A DNA stretch of 64,000 nucleotides from Phenylobacterium sp. (lineage in GTDB: Bacteria > Pseudomonadota > Alphaproteobacteria > Caulobacterales > Caulobacteraceae): positions 1 through 64,000 of the forward strand of contig NZ_JAUYAW010000064.1 of the NCBI RefSeq assembly GCF_030693405.1, given 5' to 3'. The position numbers and the translations under genes were made by a program. Within the stretch, counting starts at the first letter, position 1. Each line of letters starts with the position of its first letter. The notes under the pieces were generated by a model. It was given only the letters and a program-made list of their open reading frames with translations. It made no database searches and was not told the DNA's origin. This document shows, one piece after another, positions 62,416 to 64,000 of this stretch.

Positions 62416-63051
62416 ATGGACGCCCGAACCTATCCCGCCAAGGAGACCCCGAAGTCTCGCCGGACCCGCGCCAGGATTCTGGACGCGGCCATGCGCCTGT
62501 TCGCCGAGGTCGGCTATCACGCGGCCACCAACGCCCTGATCGCCGAGGCGGCCAATCTGACCCGCGGGGCGATGCTCTATCACTTCTCCAGCCGCGAAGA
62601 GCTGGTGGAGGCCGCCGTCAGCCATATCGAGGTCGAGCGCGCCCGCCTGTTCGAACAGGCCGCCTCCGCGCCCGCCGGCCCTGGGGTGGACGCCGCCGAA
62701 CACGCCATCGACGCCTACTGGTCCCTGCTGCACGAGACGCCCTTCGTGGCCTTCGCCGAGCTGGAGGCCGCCGCCCGCACCGACCCCATGCTGCGCGCCC
62801 GCCTGGCCAACGCCCAGAGCGCCTTTGACCGCAATCAGGTGGGCGAACGTTTCCTGGCGCTCACTCAGGCCGGCAGCGACCCGCGCTTCCAGACCAGCCG
62901 CGACCTCGGCCGCTTCCTGCTAGAGGGCCTGGCGAGGGGCTCGCTCACCTATGACGAGATGGCCCGGCGCGAACGGCTCATCGCCGTGGTCAAACGCGCC
63001 GTCCGCGCCCTCAACCGCAAGGGCGAGGCCCAGGACCTCTGGGTGGACTAA
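62416..63051 (+). CDS. TetR/AcrR family transcriptional regulator
   Basis: A 211-residue regulator. The N-terminal domain (about 15-65) has RARILDAAMRLFAEVGYHAA and RGAMLYHFSSREELVEAAV, the TetR helix-turn-helix. The C-terminal domain (about 85-195) is helical with no recognised ligand motif. ATG 62416 was chosen; in-frame TTG 62404 and GTG 62410 are alternatives. It is divergent from the LpxH-like gene (140 bp between), so it may control that gene and the fusion gene behind it. It ends 9 bp from convergent rmlA. Confidence 0.85.
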   Translation: MDARTYPAKETPKSRRTRARILDAAMRLFAEVGYHAATNALIAEAANLTRGAMLYHFSSREELVEAAVSHIEVERARLFEQAASAPAGPGVDAAEHAIDAYWSLLHETPFVAFAELEAAARTDPMLRARLANAQSAFDRNQVGERFLALTQAGSDPRFQTSRDLGRFLLEGLARGSLTYDEMARRERLIAVVKRAVRALNRKGEAQDLWVD

Positions 63052-63060
63052 GCGTCCCGC

Positions 63061-63957
63061 CTATTCCGCCGGTTCGGCGCCAGGCGCCATACGTTCGGCG
63101 AGGCGGATCAGGTACTGGCCATATTCGCCCTTGGCCTGGGCGCGACCCAGATCGGCCAGCTGCGCCCGGTCGATGAAGCCCTTGGAATAGGCCACCTCTT
63201 CGATACAGCCGATGCGCAGGCCCTGCCGCAGCTCGAGCGTGCGGATCAGCTCGCCGGCCTGGATAAGGCTGTCATGGGTGCCGGTGTCCAGCCAGGCGAA
63301 CCCCCGGCCCAGCAGCTCCACATTCAGTTCGCCGGCGTCCAGATAGACCTGGTTCAGCGCGGTGATCTCCAGCTCGCCCCGGTGGGAGGGCTTCAACGTC
63401 TTGGCGTACTCGCTGGCCTTGCCGTCGTAGAAATAGAGGCCGGTCACCGCATAGTTGGACTTGGGCTGGGCGGGCTTTTCCTCGATGCCCAGCACCTTGC
63501 CGCCTTCGCCCAGCTCGACGACGCCATAGCGTTCGGGGTCGTTGACCGGATAGCCGAAGACGGTGGCGCCCTCGGTCCGCTCATCGGCGGCCCGCAGCAT
63601 CTGGCCGAAGTTCTGGCCAAAGAAGATGTTGTCGCCGAGCACCATGATGCTGGGCTCGCCGCCGACGAACTCTTCCCCCAGCAGATAGGCCTGGGCCAGG
63701 CCCTCGGGCTTGGGCTGGACGATGAATTCAAAGCGCACGCCCAGCTGCGAGCCGTCGCCCAGCAGGCGCTTGAAGCCGGCCTGGTCCTCAGGCGTGGTGA
63801 TGATCAGGATCTCCCGGACCCCGGCCAGCAGCAACACCGACAGGGGGTAGTAGATCATCGGCTTGTCGTAGATCGGCAAGAGCTGCTTGGAGACCGCCAG
63901 GGTCAGCGGGTGCAGCCGGGTGCCCGAGCCCCCCGCCAGGATGATTCCGCGTCTCAC
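63061..63957 (-). CDS. rmlA: Glucose-1-phosphate thymidylyltransferase
   Basis: A 298-residue nucleotidyltransferase making dTDP-glucose from dTTP and glucose 1-phosphate, the first step to dTDP-rhamnose and related sugars for surface polysaccharides. It has [16 protein letters not shown] (nucleotide loop), [33 protein letters not shown] and [16 protein letters not shown]. The start is GTG 63957, overlapping the stop of the preceding gene as GTGA. The rest of the rml set should lie beyond the window edge. Confidence 0.96.
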   Translation of the reverse strand: MRRGIILAGGSGTRLHPLTLAVSKQLLPIYDKPMIYYPLSVLLLAGVREILIITTPEDQAGFKRLLGDGSQLGVRFEFIVQPKPEGLAQAYLLGEEFVGGEPSIMVLGDNIFFGQNFGQMLRAADERTEGATVFGYPVNDPERYGVVELGEGGKVLGIEEKPAQPKSNYAVTGLYFYDGKASEYAKTLKPSHRGELEITALNQVYLDAGELNVELLGRGFAWLDTGTHDSLIQAGELIRTLELRQGLRIGCIEEVAYSKGFIDRAQLADLGRAQAKGEYGQYLIRLAERMAPGAEPAE

Positions 63958-64000
63958 GCCGTCTCCTTCTGGGCCATCAACTCCGCCACCACATCCTCCA
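63954..64000 (-). CDS. C-terminal end of a gene upstream of rmlA (partial)
   Basis: The last 14 codons ([14 protein letters not shown]) and a TGA that overlaps the rmlA GTG by four bases. An overlapping upstream gene is probably part of the same nucleotide-sugar operon, but too little is visible to name it. Confidence 0.6.
   Translation of the reverse strand, partial: EDVVAELMAQKETA

Noticed and set aside
1-64000. CRISPR arrays, rRNA operons, prophage genes
   Set aside because: No regularly spaced identical repeats, no rRNA signature and no phage structural genes were seen on either strand.

Overview
The window is very GC-rich chromosomal DNA. It encodes a heptose-free, PFK-free central-metabolism set (complete Entner-Doudoroff enzymes plus a solitary pyruvate kinase), an UrcA-family protein, a DUF885 protein, a CYP153-type alkane hydroxylase and several TetR regulators. 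Together with the intergenic palindromes this points to an alphaproteobacterium of the Caulobacteraceae, Phenylobacterium- or Caulobacter-like; the genus is an inference from gene content, not from an alignment.

1-12.4 kb: the 5' part of a CYP153 P450 (cut by the window edge), a small membrane protein divergent from a TetR regulator with a shared palindrome, tRNA-Arg(CCG), an ABC-2 type ATPase, a complex-I-type zinc protein, rarD, asd, a thioesterase, an UrcA protein, a GNAT protein, and a coupled pair of a large M16-like protein and a TPR protein. 12.4-16.8 kb: leuC-(two-domain VOC)-leuD-(ABM monooxygenase)-leuB, a tightly overlapping leucine operon with two unexpected passengers. 16.9-24.5 kb: an MFS transporter and a LysR regulator, then the ffh-rpsP-rimM // trmD-rplS translation/secretion block, split by a divergent tesB.

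24.7-35.6 kb is a carbohydrate region: pgl-edd-glk-eda (Entner-Doudoroff) on the minus strand, and on the plus strand a GT4 glycosyltransferase, an amylo-alpha-1,6-glucosidase-like protein and a GH15 glucoamylase-like protein, with pyruvate kinase between them on the other strand. 35.6-40.6 kb: amidase, dapB (apparently with a CTG start), then an accessory segment with vapBC and its operator, an orphan HigA-type antitoxin, a small unknown gene, and an AT-rich island of about 1 kb coding for a stand-alone SIR2-like protein, a probable anti-phage NADase.

40.9-53.9 kb: malic enzyme, a YegD-like Hsp70 protein, a TAT-exported PhoD phosphatase, a flavin amine oxidase, a second M16 protease, a PhoN-like phosphatase lacking one expected active-site aspartate, and a polyamine pair (ornithine decarboxylase-like and deoxyhypusine synthase-like). 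54.2-56.9 kb: phnCDE behind a Pho-box-like element. 57-64 kb: small unknown membrane proteins in a repeat-rich stretch, a DUF885 protein, then the most unusual gene of the window: an uninterrupted reading frame fusing a TetR DNA-binding domain to a GT4 glycosyltransferase. Its start codon lies inside a 25-bp palindrome next to a TTGACA element, so it looks self-regulated. It follows an LpxH-like pyrophosphatase. A divergent TetR gene and rmlA (with the end of another gene overlapping it) close the window.

At least four families of short intergenic palindromic repeats are scattered between genes. No CRISPR array, insertion sequence, rRNA or replication origin was seen.
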